DNA of 11,109 bases from Chloroflexota bacterium (GTDB lineage: Bacteria > Chloroflexota > Anaerolineae > Anaerolineales > Anaerolineaceae): the NCBI GenBank assembly GCA_023406965.1, contig JAEXTI010000576.1, positions 1 through 11,109 on the forward strand, written 5' to 3'. A program made the position numbers and the translations under genes. Below are positions 1-7,503 of the stretch, in pieces (the first letter of the stretch is position 1; each line of letters starts with the position of its first letter). A model generated the notes under the pieces. That model was given only the letters and a program-made list of their open reading frames with translations, made no database searches and had not been told where the DNA came from.

Positions 1-99
1 GCCTCTGCCGCCGCGGCAATCGCTGTCACCCGCCTGGGTGCACAAACCTCCATTCCATCGAGAGTCGAGATCGAGACCTTCCTGACTAACTTCAACTAA
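1..99 (+). CDS. ribokinase/PfkB-family sugar kinase, C-terminal fragment
   Basis: Reading frame 1 is open from the left edge to a TAA at 97-99 and gives 32 residues, beginning ASAAAAIAVTRLGAQTSIPS and ending in a helix with VEIETFL. This matches the usual C-terminus of ribokinases, where an Ala-rich helix is followed by 'VTRLGAQ.SIP.R.EVE.FL'. Ribokinases phosphorylate ribose or related sugars in the cytoplasm with ATP. The catalytic Asp and the substrate-binding regions lie outside the window, so the exact sugar cannot be judged. It is followed at once by an intrinsic terminator, so it ends a plus-strand transcript that converges on the minus-strand glycosidase operon. A sugar kinase beside glycosidases fits a carbohydrate-use locus. 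The gene is partial only because of the window edge. Confidence 0.75.
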   Translation, partial: ASAAAAIAVTRLGAQTSIPSRVEIETFLTNFN

Positions 100-151
100 C
101 AACTCGCCAATCTTGGTGGATACACGCAAAGTTCGGCGAGTTGTTTTTCTT
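98..151 (+). terminator. intrinsic terminator after the sugar kinase
   Basis: An 11-bp perfect inverted repeat (98-108, AACAACTCGCC, with 135-145, GGCGAGTTGTT) encloses a 26-nt loop, and the T-rich tract runs from the end of the stem (TTGTTTTTCTT). The 5' arm overlaps the last two bases of the kinase stop codon. The T tract is on the plus strand, so the site ends plus-strand transcription. The minus-strand operon runs toward it from 173, and the same hairpin could slow that transcript, but no U-rich run follows on that strand. Confidence 0.8.
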
Positions 152-172
152 CGGGCAAATGCGGCAGGAATA

Positions 173-2272
173 CTAAACGGGCTCCACAGTCATTTCATCT
201 GCTAACAAATGGCCGACCTCCACTACCCAGCCGGCGCCACCAGACGCCAAATCTCTATCTGTAGCTTCCAGCAGCATACCACTCACCCATCCTCGAATAT
301 GACTGCCCTGCGCCTCAATCTCCAGTTCCACGGGCTTCCACGCTTCGTACCTGTAATCTATCTCGGCTAATGGTATTTCTGAGTCATTCAACACTTTCAC
401 CAGCCTTGCCTTACCAGAATCGGTTAGCAGAAGTGCATAATATCGTCTCATCCCCTGTACCCGCACCGCAATACCACCAGCCTGAATAAGCGCCGGGGTA
501 ACAAATGCCCGCACTCGATAATCCTGCCAACCGCGCGTGCCGGTACTGAGTAATCCCCGTCCCGTGTTCTGAATCAGACGGAAAGCTGCCCCCCAAGGCT
601 CCCAACTCTCCACACCGTTCACCCACGCCTTCCGCCAGGCGTTCGCTCGCGGATAATCTGGCTCGACCAGCGGCCTGAAAAAGTGTGTCCGCGGAGCGCC
701 ATTCCAGGTAAGAGAATCGAGATAAATCTTCCCTCCCTCTGGGCTGCGCAAAATTTCCAAACCTACCTCAGATACAGGTCCACCTTGAGTGTCCGGCACG
801 ACCCAACTAAGTTCCATTGTTGCTCCTGGATGAAGATTATGCGCCTCAGAACCCAATGAAGCCAGACGGTCTTCCCCGTTGTAAAAACGCACGAACATGC
901 GCACATCCACCGCACAAGGATTGTACTCGTCCGCAGAAAGCTGCGCTTTGATCACATGCCCCGAGTATAAAGTGGGCGAACCCACTAATTCATAGCCCGG
1001 CATCTGTAAAGCTTCAGGCGCGAAGAAAGTCGGGGTGCTAATGCGCTGCGGCGAATCGATTCCGGTAGGAGGGAACCGAATCTCCATACTGCGTGATCCG
1101 CTTACGCTATGCCCGGCCACATTCTTCGCTGTCAGGCTGCTCAACTGTGCCGATTTGAACCCTTGCAGACTTCCTGGCAATTCAAAGTGGAATTTCGCGC
1201 CGTTCTTTGGCGCAACCGGCTCCAGACCAGCCAATCTCCTGCCAGCATTTACCAGCGCATAAGTCTCCGCAACTGCATCCGTAATGCAGCGTCCCCCGTC
1301 AGCGCTTGGTAAGTACAACCGATCCGCCACCGGGCCGCGCCAATCTGGCCCTCCCTCAAAAGCTGCCAGCCCATTGCGGATGCCCAACAAACAGCCCAAA
1401 TTTCCAGAGTTGCAATCCGTATCCCATCCGCAAGTGTTACAAATCATCAATGATTTCTGGAAATCCCCCTCACCGTACAACAAGCCCAGTAAGATCAACG
1501 CATGGTTCGGTATTATATGGCACCCACCCCCGTAGCGGTGATAACCGTACTTTGCCACTATCCGCCGACGAGTCTTGTGCCAGTCTCCGTCTTTGACATG
1601 CCACTCGCGCACATCGCCAATCAGCCCGTGGATGACCGAGTTATCAGGAACTACTTGCATAGCTGTATCCAGCAGGTGATCGATCTTGCTCTCGGTAAAG
1701 GCCAGAGCCTCCATGGCTGCCAAAGACTGCGCACCATACAGCGCTTCACCATCATGACTCACACTCCCTGCCCTTCGGGCCAACTCCGCGGCTCGTTCTG
1801 GGTCGCCCGGCGAAACCATCGCCCATCCATCGATAAAAATCTGCGCGCCGATCTGCTCCGAGACAATAGGACCATTGAGTGCTCGTGAACCACTCTGCGG
1901 CGCCTGGATTCCATTCTTCAGGCGAATATACGCGGTATGCTCGGTCGAATTCCCGACTCCGCCCCACCACAAGATTGTCCGTTTTTCAATCAAGTAGTTC
2001 AGCCAGGTCTCGCCGATTTGCTGTGGGGTGATCTCAGCAGGAAAGCCGGTATCTTCCAGAGCACGAATGAAGGTGAACGTGCCTGATATATCGTCATCCG
2101 TGACCACCAGGGGCACGCCGCGTTGCTCGTGAACGTAATACCAAATTTCGCCCAGCTCAGCCATGATCCGTTCGTAAGACCAACCCTCGAATGGTCTACC
2201 CAAATACACGCCAATGATTTTGCCAAGCACGCCCGCGTAGACGCGCTCGACATAATCCGCCGGGATGCTCAT
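173..2272 (-). CDS. ADP-ribosylglycohydrolase-family protein with C-terminal beta-rich (CBM/lectin-like) domains
   Basis: This 699-residue protein carries an ADP-ribosylglycohydrolase (ADPRH, DraG-like) fold in residues 1-350. The first metal site is TDDD at 58-61, inside VVTDDDISGTF, and the second is GWDTDCN with D284 and D286, followed by the glycine-rich helix GNLGCLLG. In the family these acidic residues hold two Mg ions that help cleave an N- or O-ribosyl bond. The variant with Trp after the Gly (GWDTDCN) recalls relatives encoded in sugar-use operons rather than the nitrogenase regulator DraG. Residues 365-525 look like a jelly-roll carbohydrate-binding module ending in KIYLDSLTW. Residues 545-699 look like a concanavalin-A/LamG-type beta sandwich with GWQDYRVRAFV and YYALLLTDSG. 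No signal peptide is visible, so it is probably cytoplasmic. An AGGAG at 2280-2284 lies 7 nt before the ATG, and the gap from the GH127 stop is 10 nt, so the two are co-transcribed. The true substrate is not known; a furanoside or glycosylated ligand is an inference. Confidence 0.85.
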   Translation of the reverse strand: MSIPADYVERVYAGVLGKIIGVYLGRPFEGWSYERIMAELGEIWYYVHEQRGVPLVVTDDDISGTFTFIRALEDTGFPAEITPQQIGETWLNYLIEKRTILWWGGVGNSTEHTAYIRLKNGIQAPQSGSRALNGPIVSEQIGAQIFIDGWAMVSPGDPERAAELARRAGSVSHDGEALYGAQSLAAMEALAFTESKIDHLLDTAMQVVPDNSVIHGLIGDVREWHVKDGDWHKTRRRIVAKYGYHRYGGGCHIIPNHALILLGLLYGEGDFQKSLMICNTCGWDTDCNSGNLGCLLGIRNGLAAFEGGPDWRGPVADRLYLPSADGGRCITDAVAETYALVNAGRRLAGLEPVAPKNGAKFHFELPGSLQGFKSAQLSSLTAKNVAGHSVSGSRSMEIRFPPTGIDSPQRISTPTFFAPEALQMPGYELVGSPTLYSGHVIKAQLSADEYNPCAVDVRMFVRFYNGEDRLASLGSEAHNLHPGATMELSWVVPDTQGGPVSEVGLEILRSPEGGKIYLDSLTWNGAPRTHFFRPLVEPDYPRANAWRKAWVNGVESWEPWGAAFRLIQNTGRGLLSTGTRGWQDYRVRAFVTPALIQAGGIAVRVQGMRRYYALLLTDSGKARLVKVLNDSEIPLAEIDYRYEAWKPVELEIEAQGSHIRGWVSGMLLEATDRDLASGGAGWVVEVGHLLADEMTVEPV

Positions 2273-2282
2273 GCTGTTTCTC

Positions 2283-4211
2283 CTACCCTTTTAGCGGAAC
2301 CCACACCCGGAAGGCTTCGAGTCCGCGGTTGCCCCAGGCATAATAGGGGACCGCCGTGAGGGAAACTGGTCTGCCATCAGGCCGGTTCTGATCCAATCGT
2401 TGATACAATGGCTGTTCTCCATCCATAAGAACACCGCTGGCCTTGACGAAAACAGCACCACTAAGGATATCGGAACGCCACTCACTCTCCAACGCGGCGT
2501 TTGGATCAATCGCAACATCCAACAGGTTCGTTCCTGCCGGCTGGTCATGCGCCTCCAAACAGTACATCACCGGACCACGTTGAATGGCAACACTTCCGCG
2601 CACCGCGTCCACCCGTCCATTGGCAGTAACCAGGAAAGGCTCCACCGGCAGTTGCAAGATCACCACATCTCCAACCTTCCATTGTCTACGCAACTCCCAA
2701 TATCCAGCAGGCGAAAGTTTTGCCTCCTCCGCATGACCGTTCACCTGAATATTCCCGTTTTGAGCCCAACCCGGTTTTCGGAATGCCAGCGTCCATTCCA
2801 AACTGCCGCTTTCGACAATCTCCACCTTCACAGCGCCATCCCAGGGATATCGGGTGGACATCTTCATCTTTCCTAGATCGGAGCTAATTTCCGCCCCACC
2901 ATATAAGTGAATCTGAATCCCAGCAGGATCCACGGTAGCGAAATAATGGTTAATAGACGCCAGCAAGCGGGTTACATTTGGCGGGCAGCAGGCACATAAA
3001 TACCATTCCGGCCGCCCGGTCATACCGCGCCCATCAACCTCTGTAGAGAATCGAGCGAAGCGCGCTTCGCGAATCATCAATTGGTTGACATACAGAAAGT
3101 GTCTACCATCTAGAGCGTAACCGCTCAAAATTCCGTTATACAATGCGCGCTCAATTTCATCAGCAAAGCGAGACTCGCCTGTCGCCAGCAGCATACGCCA
3201 GTTGAACATCAGGCTGGCGATTGTTGCACAAGTCTCGCAATAACACTGATCGCTTGGCAGCTCATACGGGTCGCCAAACGCCTCACCCTGGTGCCGCGAG
3301 CCTACCCCACCGGTAATAAACATCTTTGTGCGGGTCACATCCTGCCATAAACGTTCCATCGCAGCAAACAAAAGGGGATCTCCGGTTTCCAGGAAAACAT
3401 CTGCCGCGCCAGTCGCCAGGTAAAGCTGTCGAACCGCGTGCCCAACCGCTTCGGGCGCCTCGCGCACCGGCAGGTGGTCTTGATAATAATCCGATGCGGC
3501 CCAGCCTTGCTTGAGCTTTTTGTACCCTCGGATATCGATAAAGAACTTTGCCAGGCTGAGATAACGAGTCTCTCTGGTTTCACGGTACAGCTCTACCAGG
3601 GCCATTTCGACCTCTGGATGGCCGCAAGCTAACTCGATCTTTCCCGGGCCAAAGGCAGAGTCGATGCAATCGGCAAAGCGGCAGGCGACCTCAAGCAATC
3701 GCCCATCTCCCAATGCGCGGCTAAACGCCACCGCCGCCTGGAACAAATGGCCCGCGCAATACAACTCATGCCAATCCGTGATATTCGCCCATCGTTTCAG
3801 CGGTTCTTTTAGTTGGATAAACGTATTCAAATACCCATCTGGCATCTGTGCAGCTTGAATCGCCGAGATAGCCTCTTCCACCATCCGCTGCAAATCCGGA
3901 TCGGATTTACGGGCCAACTCCCAGGCCATGCCTTCCAGCCACTTATAAATATCCGAATCGTTGAACAGGAGGCCTTCATGCTCCCCTGCCTCCCAGCCAG
4001 CCGCAATCTTAAAGTTCTTGATCCTTCCAGTAATCTCACACATCCTATACACATGCCGCAGGCTAACCTTGCGGTTAAGGGCTTGCCGGTCTGCCCAAAA
4101 TCCACCGCCTGTCAGGTGGATCGAATCGGCTGGCAGCGTGTGGTATTTGGCAAACCCGCTGGAACGAGTATCTACACAACCAGACGAGCTACTTCGAAAA
4201 GGAATATCCAT
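2283..4211 (-). CDS. GH127 beta-L-arabinofuranosidase-like glycoside hydrolase (DUF1680)
   Basis: The product is 642 residues from the chosen ATG. It has the all-alpha (alpha/alpha)6 barrel signatures of GH127: RIKNFKIAAG near the start, SDIYKWLEG, PDGYLNTF and WHELYCAGHL. The active site is complete. GEAF gives the likely acid/base E310; ETC gives E326 and C328; CACCPPN gives C408 and C409. In Bifidobacterium HypBA1 the matching residues are E322, E338, C340, C417 and C418, with C417 as nucleophile beside a zinc, and the 16-residue E-to-E spacing is the same here. The enzyme would release beta-L-arabinofuranose or a similar sugar from small glycans. There is no signal peptide, so it acts in the cytoplasm on imported oligosaccharides. 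An open frame extends upstream to 4346 but would overlap the preceding gene. The ATG at 4211 has AGGAG 6 nt upstream and fits the family's N-terminus. The gap to the upstream gene is 34 nt. Substrate specificity is inferred. Confidence 0.9.
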   Translation of the reverse strand: MDIPFRSSSSGCVDTRSSGFAKYHTLPADSIHLTGGGFWADRQALNRKVSLRHVYRMCEITGRIKNFKIAAGWEAGEHEGLLFNDSDIYKWLEGMAWELARKSDPDLQRMVEEAISAIQAAQMPDGYLNTFIQLKEPLKRWANITDWHELYCAGHLFQAAVAFSRALGDGRLLEVACRFADCIDSAFGPGKIELACGHPEVEMALVELYRETRETRYLSLAKFFIDIRGYKKLKQGWAASDYYQDHLPVREAPEAVGHAVRQLYLATGAADVFLETGDPLLFAAMERLWQDVTRTKMFITGGVGSRHQGEAFGDPYELPSDQCYCETCATIASLMFNWRMLLATGESRFADEIERALYNGILSGYALDGRHFLYVNQLMIREARFARFSTEVDGRGMTGRPEWYLCACCPPNVTRLLASINHYFATVDPAGIQIHLYGGAEISSDLGKMKMSTRYPWDGAVKVEIVESGSLEWTLAFRKPGWAQNGNIQVNGHAEEAKLSPAGYWELRRQWKVGDVVILQLPVEPFLVTANGRVDAVRGSVAIQRGPVMYCLEAHDQPAGTNLLDVAIDPNAALESEWRSDILSGAVFVKASGVLMDGEQPLYQRLDQNRPDGRPVSLTAVPYYAWGNRGLEAFRVWVPLKG

Positions 4212-4245
4212 TTGAAATCTCCTGAGTATTGGAAAAGGCGGGAAT

Positions 4246-4938
4246 TTATACGGCTTTCGGGCAATAGACCCGTTCAAATAACGTCTCATCGTACGGCGTA
4301 CGACGGATTGGACAATCCAGACGCGGGCATAAATCACAACTAGCAAAACTTTCTCCCCGCTCGAAAACCATGCCGGAAACCGATTTCGTTGGACGCATCA
4401 ACAAACTGTCAGTCAAATGAACACCTATCGTTGCATCGGTATCACCCAGCAATTGAAACAATTGCATCTGCTCGCTGATCGGCCAATTCTCTAATGATCC
4501 TGGGCTCATGGTGGAAACATGGCCTGGTTGAAAGGTGCTTTCCAGATGAGCATAAAAGGCGCCCATCGCCGACCGTAGAACCTCTTCTTTAATCGCTTCT
4601 GCCCAATAGCGCTGGAGAATATCTTCGTATTGATCCGCCCATGCCTCCAGCTCCATCCCACAGGTAACCACAAACGGAAAGACCCTCTCCGTCTCTTCAA
4701 GGTTACGAACGAGCACCCGACTGGTGAACCATAATCCATCCACTTGAACCAGCTCTTCTTCCCGCGCTTCAATAGCAGCCGAGCCATACAGGGCCTTTGC
4801 ATTTGCTATTCTAAGCCCGCCTTCGATCATTTGAGCCAGGTCTCGAGCGTCCTGGGAGCCTTCCCGCACCCTCAGGGACTTCATTATAATTAACGGATCG
4901 AAGCTGACTGGAAGCCGTGTGCGCACTATTGCCTGCAT
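4246..4938 (-). CDS. stand-alone MetH activation-domain-like protein (cobalamin-dependent methyltransferase reactivation type)
   Basis: This 230-residue protein resembles the C-terminal activation domain of B12-dependent methionine synthase, which binds S-adenosylmethionine during reductive reactivation of oxidised cobalamin. It stands alone, without the substrate, folate or cobalamin domains of full MetH. Visible signatures are MSPGSLENWPISEQ (144-157), then LFQLLG, GVHLTDSLLMRPTKSVSGM (172-190) and a C-terminal Cys motif C201-x2-C204-x4-C209 followed by IRR. In full-length MetH the AdoMet loop is RPAPGYP; here MSPGSLENWP occupies the comparable place. The three cysteines could hold a metal or Fe-S centre, which is an inference. 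Such short relatives are common in anaerobes with corrinoid methyltransferases, but no such partner is in this window. An AAGGA lies 5 nt before the ATG at 4938, and it is the first gene of the operon that continues into GH127. Its role beside glycosidases is unexplained. Confidence 0.8.
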   Translation of the reverse strand: MQAIVRTRLPVSFDPLIIMKSLRVREGSQDARDLAQMIEGGLRIANAKALYGSAAIEAREEELVQVDGLWFTSRVLVRNLEETERVFPFVVTCGMELEAWADQYEDILQRYWAEAIKEEVLRSAMGAFYAHLESTFQPGHVSTMSPGSLENWPISEQMQLFQLLGDTDATIGVHLTDSLLMRPTKSVSGMVFERGESFASCDLCPRLDCPIRRTPYDETLFERVYCPKAV

Positions 4939-5042
4939 AAAGATCCTTGATGTTTTCAGGGTGACAAACAGAGTGGTATCAAAATTTTACCCCAGATTGC
5001 GATACAATCATTATAGTTAGCTCCTCAGGAGTGCTAAGACCG
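4939..5042. promoter_or_regulatory. divergent promoter region
   Basis: This 104-bp gap separates the first gene of the minus-strand operon from the plus-strand GH13 gene, so both promoters should lie here. On the plus strand a good -10-like TACAAT lies at 5003-5008; on the minus strand a perfect TATAAT lies at 5015-5010. They overlap closely, so the two polymerases may compete. Neither has a convincing -35 hexamer at 16-18 nt, so an activator or another sigma factor may be needed. No clear operator repeat was seen. Assignment of the two -10 boxes is tentative. Confidence 0.4.
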
Positions 5043-6497
5043 ATGAAAGCCCTATCTTCCCATCCCTTGATCTACGAAATCAACACCTGGGTCTGGCTGA
5101 ACGAACTCAGTCACCGATTTGATCGACCTATCACACTTGGGAATGTCCCTACAAGCGTATGGGATGATTTATCCGGACTCAAAATAGACGTCGTCTGGAT
5201 GATGGGCGTATGGGAACGTAGCCCGCATGGCATCCGACTTGCCTTGCAAAACGCCGGGCTAATTGCAGATTTTCGACACGCTCTACCCGATTTCACCCCG
5301 CAGGATGTCGTCGGCTCTCCGTATTGTGTCCGGCGCTACCAGGTAGACTTGAACCTGGGCGGGCCGCAAGGTCTGGCCGCTGCCCGCCAGGCACTTGCGG
5401 AACGCGGTATCCGCCTCATTCTGGATTACGTTCCCAACCATGTGGCTCCTGATCACCCCTGGATTAACGACCATCCAGAATACTTCATCCAGGGCACACC
5501 CGAAGATCTTTCCCACGATCCGCAATCCTTCTTTAGATCAGGCAGTGCAATCATCGCTCACGGAAAGGATCCTAATTTCCCAGCCTGGCCCGATGTGGCT
5601 CAATTAAACGCCTTCCACCCAGGCCTTCGAGAAGCTGTAGAAGATACCCTTCTAACAATCGCATCTCAATGCGACGGCCTGCGCTGCGACATGGCCATGC
5701 TCATGTTCAATCGCATCTTCGGTTCCACCTGGGGTGAAAGAGCAGGATCACGGCCGAAAGATGAATTCTGGCCGGCACTGATCCAATCGGTCCGCCTGGC
5801 GCACCCCGATTTCCTGTGGATTGCCGAAGCTTACTGGGATACTGAACCAGAACTGATCGAGCAAGGATTTGATTATTGCTACGATAAGGTCACCTACGAT
5901 CTAATCAAAGCGGTTAAACCCTTCCAGCTCAAAGCGCATCTGGAAAAGATGGCTCCTATCTCGGACCATCTCATTCGCTTTATAGAGAATCACGATGAGG
6001 CTCGTGCCACCAGTGCTTTCGATCCTGACCGATTACCCCTCGCAGCATACCTCACCTCAACACTGCCTGGCGGGGTCATTTTCCACGAGGGACAGTTCGA
6101 AGGTCGCCAGACACGCCTGCCTGTCTTTCTGGGGCGGCGACCTTCCGAAGCCCCCAATTCCGAAACACGGTTTTTCTATCAGCAGTTATTGGATTTACTA
6201 ACAAACGCCCGCCTGGACACAGGCAACTGGAACACTTTACCCTTAGAGTTATCCTCGGATGCTTCCTCCGAGTCCATCCTGGCGTGGCACTGGCACACCT
6301 CTACTGAAAACCTCGTCGTGATGGGCAACCTCTCTGCGCGTCCGGTAAAAGCGTCTGTTCAACTTCCCTTTGAGCCCACCCTCCTCAACATTTACGACAT
6401 CCCCTCGTCAACTCCTATTTCACCCAGTCGGATGGTGACAATCGATCTTGCACCCTGGCAGACTCGCCTGCTAAGCACTACCCCACAACCGGACTGA
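5043..6497 (+). CDS. alpha-amylase-family glycoside hydrolase (GH13)
   Basis: The 484-residue protein is a (beta/alpha)8 GH13 enzyme with all four conserved regions. Region I is DYVPNH (128-133); region II is GLRCDMAML with nucleophile D216; region III is WIAEAYW with acid/base E262; region IV is FIENHDE with H317 and D318. The family cleaves or transfers alpha-glucosidic bonds. A short beta-rich C-terminal domain (about 395-484, VVMGNLSARPV..., ending APWQTRLL) fits the usual domain C. There is no signal peptide, so it acts on cytoplasmic oligosaccharides or glycosides; subfamily and substrate are not clear. A GTG at 5031 is in frame, but it overlaps the AGGAG ribosome site (5027-5031). The ATG at 5043, 11 nt after that site and beginning MKALSSHPLIYEINTW, is the better start, though the spacing is long. 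It is followed after 3 nt by the modA-like gene, so the two form an operon. Confidence 0.88.
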   Translation: MKALSSHPLIYEINTWVWLNELSHRFDRPITLGNVPTSVWDDLSGLKIDVVWMMGVWERSPHGIRLALQNAGLIADFRHALPDFTPQDVVGSPYCVRRYQVDLNLGGPQGLAAARQALAERGIRLILDYVPNHVAPDHPWINDHPEYFIQGTPEDLSHDPQSFFRSGSAIIAHGKDPNFPAWPDVAQLNAFHPGLREAVEDTLLTIASQCDGLRCDMAMLMFNRIFGSTWGERAGSRPKDEFWPALIQSVRLAHPDFLWIAEAYWDTEPELIEQGFDYCYDKVTYDLIKAVKPFQLKAHLEKMAPISDHLIRFIENHDEARATSAFDPDRLPLAAYLTSTLPGGVIFHEGQFEGRQTRLPVFLGRRPSEAPNSETRFFYQQLLDLLTNARLDTGNWNTLPLELSSDASSESILAWHWHTSTENLVVMGNLSARPVKASVQLPFEPTLLNIYDIPSSTPISPSRMVTIDLAPWQTRLLSTTPQPD

Positions 6498-6500
6498 TCC

Positions 6501-7307
6501 ATGCACAGAAAAACGATTTGCTTTATCCTGCTTGGTTTGATCTTACTGGCAACCGCCTGTACTTCGACATTCCCCGCCACCCAAGAGACAACCCTCACAG
6601 TCTTGGCAGCCGCTTCCCTTACCGAGCCATTTGAAGAAATAGGTGCTCTATTTGAAGAAGAAAACCCTGGAGTCACCATTCAATTCAGTTTTACCGGGTC
6701 GCAACAACTTGCCCAGCAGCTCGCCGAAGGCGCACCAGCCGATGTGTTTGCCAGCGCGAATCTCAAATATATGAATGAAACCGTCGCAAATGGGCGCGTC
6801 ACCGAAGGCAGTGCCGTAATCTTTGTAACCAATCAACTCGTTGTCATCACCCCTTTGGAAAACCCTGCAAAAATCCAAACCCTAACCGATCTAGCCCAGG
6901 TAAACATCAAACTCGTTCTCGCCGCTGAAGCCGTGCCGGTTGGGAAGTACAGCCTGGAATTTCTCGAAAAGGCATCCCAAGACGCCAGGTATTCAACTTC
7001 TTTCAAGCAAGACGTATTGGCGAACGTTGTCTCTTACGAAGACAATGTCAAGTCAGTCCTTACGAAGATACTGCTCGGAGAAGCTGACGCCGGGATCGTT
7101 TACACCAGTGATGTCAGCGGAGATGCTTCTGGAGAAGTCCTCCAGATACCGATTCCCAGTCATCTGAATGTCATCGCGGAATACCCTATTGCCACTATAT
7201 CAGACAGTGCAAACGTCGCCCTTGCGCAGCTATTTATAGATTATGTCACCTCCGAGAAAGGAAGCGAAGTTCTTACTCGGTTTGGATTCCAACCAACGAA
7301 TCAGTAA
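6501..7307 (+). CDS. modA: molybdate ABC transporter substrate-binding lipoprotein, ModA-like
   Basis: The 268-residue precursor begins with a lipoprotein signal: a short positive N-terminus (MHRK), a hydrophobic core and the lipobox ATAC with Cys20 as the lipidation site. It would be anchored to the outer face of the membrane. The mature part has the ModA pattern: VLAAASLTEPF, then FTGSQQLAQQLAEGAPADVFASA, a central VPVGKYS, YEDNVKSVLTKI, and GEADAGIVYTSDV near the C-terminal lobe. These surround the oxyanion site in the family; tungstate cannot be excluded as ligand. Length is normal. No modB permease or modC ATPase follows before the ilv promoter, so it is an orphan in this window. No clear ribosome site precedes its ATG, and the GH13 stop lies 3 nt upstream, so translation is probably coupled. 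No terminator is seen after it, so some transcription may run on into the ilv leader. Confidence 0.88.
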   Translation: MHRKTICFILLGLILLATACTSTFPATQETTLTVLAAASLTEPFEEIGALFEEENPGVTIQFSFTGSQQLAQQLAEGAPADVFASANLKYMNETVANGRVTEGSAVIFVTNQLVVITPLENPAKIQTLTDLAQVNIKLVLAAEAVPVGKYSLEFLEKASQDARYSTSFKQDVLANVVSYEDNVKSVLTKILLGEADAGIVYTSDVSGDASGEVLQIPIPSHLNVIAEYPIATISDSANVALAQLFIDYVTSEKGSEVLTRFGFQPTNQ

Positions 7308-7318
7308 AATTCGTGTGT

Positions 7319-7330
7319 ATTTTCGAAAAT
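7319..7330. repeat. 12-bp perfect palindrome upstream of the ilv promoter
   Basis: ATTTTCGAAAAT is a perfect 12-bp palindrome that ends 7 nt before the -35 box of the ilv promoter. The position would suit an activator or a repressor. A single short AT-rich palindrome can arise by chance, so an operator role is only a possibility. It lacks the GC stem and T tract of a terminator. Confidence 0.3.
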
Positions 7331-7337
7331 TACCCTA

Positions 7338-7365
7338 TTGACATATCAGTTTTTCGTGCTAGAAT
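7338..7365 (+). promoter_or_regulatory. sigma-70-type promoter of the ilv operon
   Basis: A perfect -35 box TTGACA (7338-7343) is followed after 16 nt by TAGAAT (7360-7365), with a TGC extended -10 element just before it (7357-7359). Transcription would begin near 7372, which leaves only about 18 nt before the leader-peptide ATG. This is the strongest promoter in the window and suits an operon controlled mainly after initiation. Confidence 0.85.
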
Positions 7366-7389
7366 GATAAGAACGATTTAGGAAACCCC

Positions 7390-7503
7390 ATGCAACCAAC
7401 CTATTCTCTCTCGCTGATTATTGTAGTACTCCTTGCGGTTCTCATTCTTATTGAGAACCAATTTGGGGTTGGGAAGGCCGCTGAAAGGGTCCGAATCAGG
7501 TAA
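7390..7503 (+). CDS. ilv operon leader peptide (branched-chain attenuator peptide)
   Basis: This 37-codon gene begins with ATG at 7390, 6 nt after AGGA (7380-7383), and ends with TAA at 7501. Residues 9-21 read LIIVVLLAVLILI, so 12 of 13 are Leu, Ile or Val, the three end products of the ilv pathway. It lies about 18 nt after the predicted transcription start and just before an intrinsic terminator and ilvD. That is the arrangement of the ilvL leader of enteric bacteria, whose sequence is otherwise different. When charged Leu, Ile or Val tRNA is scarce, a ribosome would stall in this run and alter folding of the downstream RNA. The hydrophobic stretch could also be a small membrane segment, but the promoter, terminator and ilv genes around it make a control peptide far more likely. 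It is too short for most gene callers. Confidence 0.85.
   Translation: MQPTYSLSLIIVVLLAVLILIENQFGVGKAAERVRIR

Noticed and set aside
4212..4346. N-terminal extension of the GH127 gene by 45 codons
   Set aside because: It would overlap the end of the upstream gene in another frame, has no family-like sequence, and the ATG at 4211 has a good ribosome site.
6255..6275. Hairpin-like repeat CTCGGA/TCCGAG inside the GH13 gene
   Set aside because: It is a short 6-bp stem within coding sequence for a Ser/Asp-rich loop, with no T tract and no gene boundary nearby.
7404..7460. Leader peptide as a small membrane protein
   Set aside because: The run is hydrophobic enough for a membrane helix, but its place between a promoter and a terminator ahead of ilvD, and its near-exclusive Leu/Ile/Val content, fit a control peptide better.
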